A stretch of 33,425 nt of DNA, taken from positions 1 to 33,425 of the forward strand of contig JANQQS010000138.1 in NCBI GenBank assembly GCA_028284955.1, read 5' to 3'. Made by a program: the position numbers and the translations under genes. Shown piece after piece: positions 32,629-33,425 of this stretch (position 1 is its first letter; every line of letters begins with the position of its first letter). The notes under the pieces are model-generated. The model was not told where the DNA came from, searched no databases, and was given only the letters and a program-made list of their open reading frames with translations. Source of the DNA: Myxococcota bacterium. GTDB taxonomy: Bacteria; Myxococcota_A; Polyangia; Polyangiales; Houyiibacteriaceae.

Positions 32629-33294
32629 ATGCGTTTCTTCCTTTCTTATTGGGCGGCAATCGGCTGCCTTACGTATGCTCTTCTGCCCACGTCGGCGAAC
32701 GCCGACATCTATCGATGCACGGATCGGGACGGTACCGTCCACTTCACGAACGTCCGAGAGCGGGGACGCCGATGTCGGGTGGCGGTGCGTGAACGCAAAC
32801 GACGAACACGCCGCTCATCAGCGACACGCCCAAAACTGAGTTCCTCAGCGGCGCGCCATGCTGCGCAGCGCAGTTCGAAGACCGCCAGCGATCCAAACCG
32901 ACGACATCGCTACGACGCGATCATTAGCGCCGCTGCACATCTGTACCGGCTTCCTCCATCCTTCATTCGCGCGGTGATGCAGGTCGAAAGCAACTTCAAT
33001 CCCCACGTGGTCAGTCACGCGGGAGCAATTGGTCTAATGCAGTTGATGCCAAGAACGGCAAGCTCCATGGGAGTGCGCGATCCGTTTGACCCGCGACAGA
33101 ATATTTTGGGGGGCGCGCGCTATCTGAGAATCCTCGCGAACCGCTTTCGCGGCAATCTAGTGCTCACGGTAGCCGCGTACAATGCAGGCGAGGGCGCCGT
33201 CTTGCGGTATCGCGGCGTACCACCCTACGCCGAAACGCGCCGATATGTCCGCCGAGTGTTGGAGCACTACTACCGTTTTCGCTCCCGGTCCTAG
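32629..33294 (+). CDS. DUF4124-SLT lytic transglycosylase-like protein
   Basis: A 221-aa exported protein. It has a signal peptide (MRFFLSYWAAIGCLTYALLPTSANA), a DUF4124-like segment (IYRCTDRDGTVHFTNV, residues 27-42), a very basic linker (RRCRVAVRERKRRTRRSSA), and an SLT (lysozyme-fold) domain at about 95-215. The catalytic Glu is E120 in AVMQVESNFNP, followed by GAIGLMQLMP and AYNAGEGAVLRY. It likely cleaves peptidoglycan glycan strands. ATG at 32629 is the first good start, divergent from the AdoMet decarboxylase gene (120 bp). Its stop TAG lies three bases before a dispersed hairpin repeat. Confidence 0.93.
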   Translation: MRFFLSYWAAIGCLTYALLPTSANADIYRCTDRDGTVHFTNVRERGRRCRVAVRERKRRTRRSSATRPKLSSSAARHAAQRSSKTASDPNRRHRYDAIISAAAHLYRLPPSFIRAVMQVESNFNPHVVSHAGAIGLMQLMPRTASSMGVRDPFDPRQNILGGARYLRILANRFRGNLVLTVAAYNAGEGAVLRYRGVPPYAETRRYVRRVLEHYYRFRSRS

Positions 33295-33297
33295 TCG

Positions 33298-33425
33298 AGA
33301 GCAGTGGTCAGTTTGCCTGAGGGTCTGGCACCCAGACCCTCTCGTCGGGGTACGACCCCGCCGATTCACCCAGCTGTGTTTTTTGAGGGTCTGGCACCCA
33401 GACCCTCTGGCTGGGATACGATCCC
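33298..33425 (+). repeat. Double-hairpin 3'-end repeat, copy 2 (runs off the right edge)
   Basis: Starts AGAGCAGTGGTCAGTTTGCC three bases after the transglycosylase stop. Hairpins: 33319-33341 (10-bp stem GAGGGTCTGG, loop CAC), 33346-33360 (6-bp stem CGGGGT), a run of six T at 33379-33384, then a second copy of the 10-bp-stem hairpin at 33385-33407. It is the reverse complement of 490-566 over the shared 77 bp. It may act as terminator for the transglycosylase gene. Confidence 0.7.

Overview
The window (about 60% GC by eye, mostly G/C at codon third positions) looks like chromosomal DNA of a Myxococcota-type bacterium. Reasons: two membrane-anchored Ser/Thr kinases plus a pseudokinase, a DUF4388/J-domain/TPR protein, a PEGA-repeat protein, many small 4-bp-overlap operons, and an hemA-hemC cluster headed by a CcsA/HemX-like gene. 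No rRNA, tRNA, CRISPR array, phage gene or transposase was recognised. Thirty coding regions are proposed.

Layout. 1-555: no convincing gene, but three kinds of repeat. 556-6169 (minus): rpmH-rnpA-yidC-jag (ribosomal protein L34, RNase P protein, membrane insertase, KH/R3H protein), then a short-loop cytochrome bd oxidase, cydA-cydB. 6465-8793: radC, divergent from an eight-bladed PQQ-type propeller protein and a small ORF. 8855-14779 (minus): a large Slt-type lytic transglycosylase, then a kinase-proS-small membrane protein run. 15011-18442: a soluble diguanylate cyclase, ttcA and a DUF4388-J-TPR protein. 18754-21114: an orphan HigA-type antitoxin and acetyl-CoA synthetase. 21354-25239: a PEGA/beta-barrel protein whose signal peptide is encoded by a 15-bp tandem repeat, a tail-anchored pseudokinase, and thioredoxin. 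25390-30640 (plus): a tightly packed six-gene operon (unknown protein, CcsA/HemX-like, hemA, hemC, DUF2752, Ser/Thr kinase) that joins early tetrapyrrole synthesis to a phosphorylation protein. 30643-33294: an ATP-grasp ligase behind a eukaryotic-type AdoMet decarboxylase, divergent from a small DUF4124-SLT protein.

Most noteworthy: (i) a class-2, eukaryotic-type AdoMet decarboxylase with all visible catalytic residues, operonic with an ATP-grasp ligase; (ii) a kinase gene translationally coupled to the heme operon; (iii) three dispersed repeat families whose copies sit directly against gene 3' ends, in several cases containing the stop codon of the neighbouring gene; (iv) a prolyl-tRNA synthetase without the INS editing domain but with a CxxC/CxxC remnant; (v) a PEGA protein with a variable-repeat signal peptide next to a pseudokinase. 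Start codons were chosen from ribosome-binding sites, overlaps and family alignments by eye, so several are uncertain as stated.
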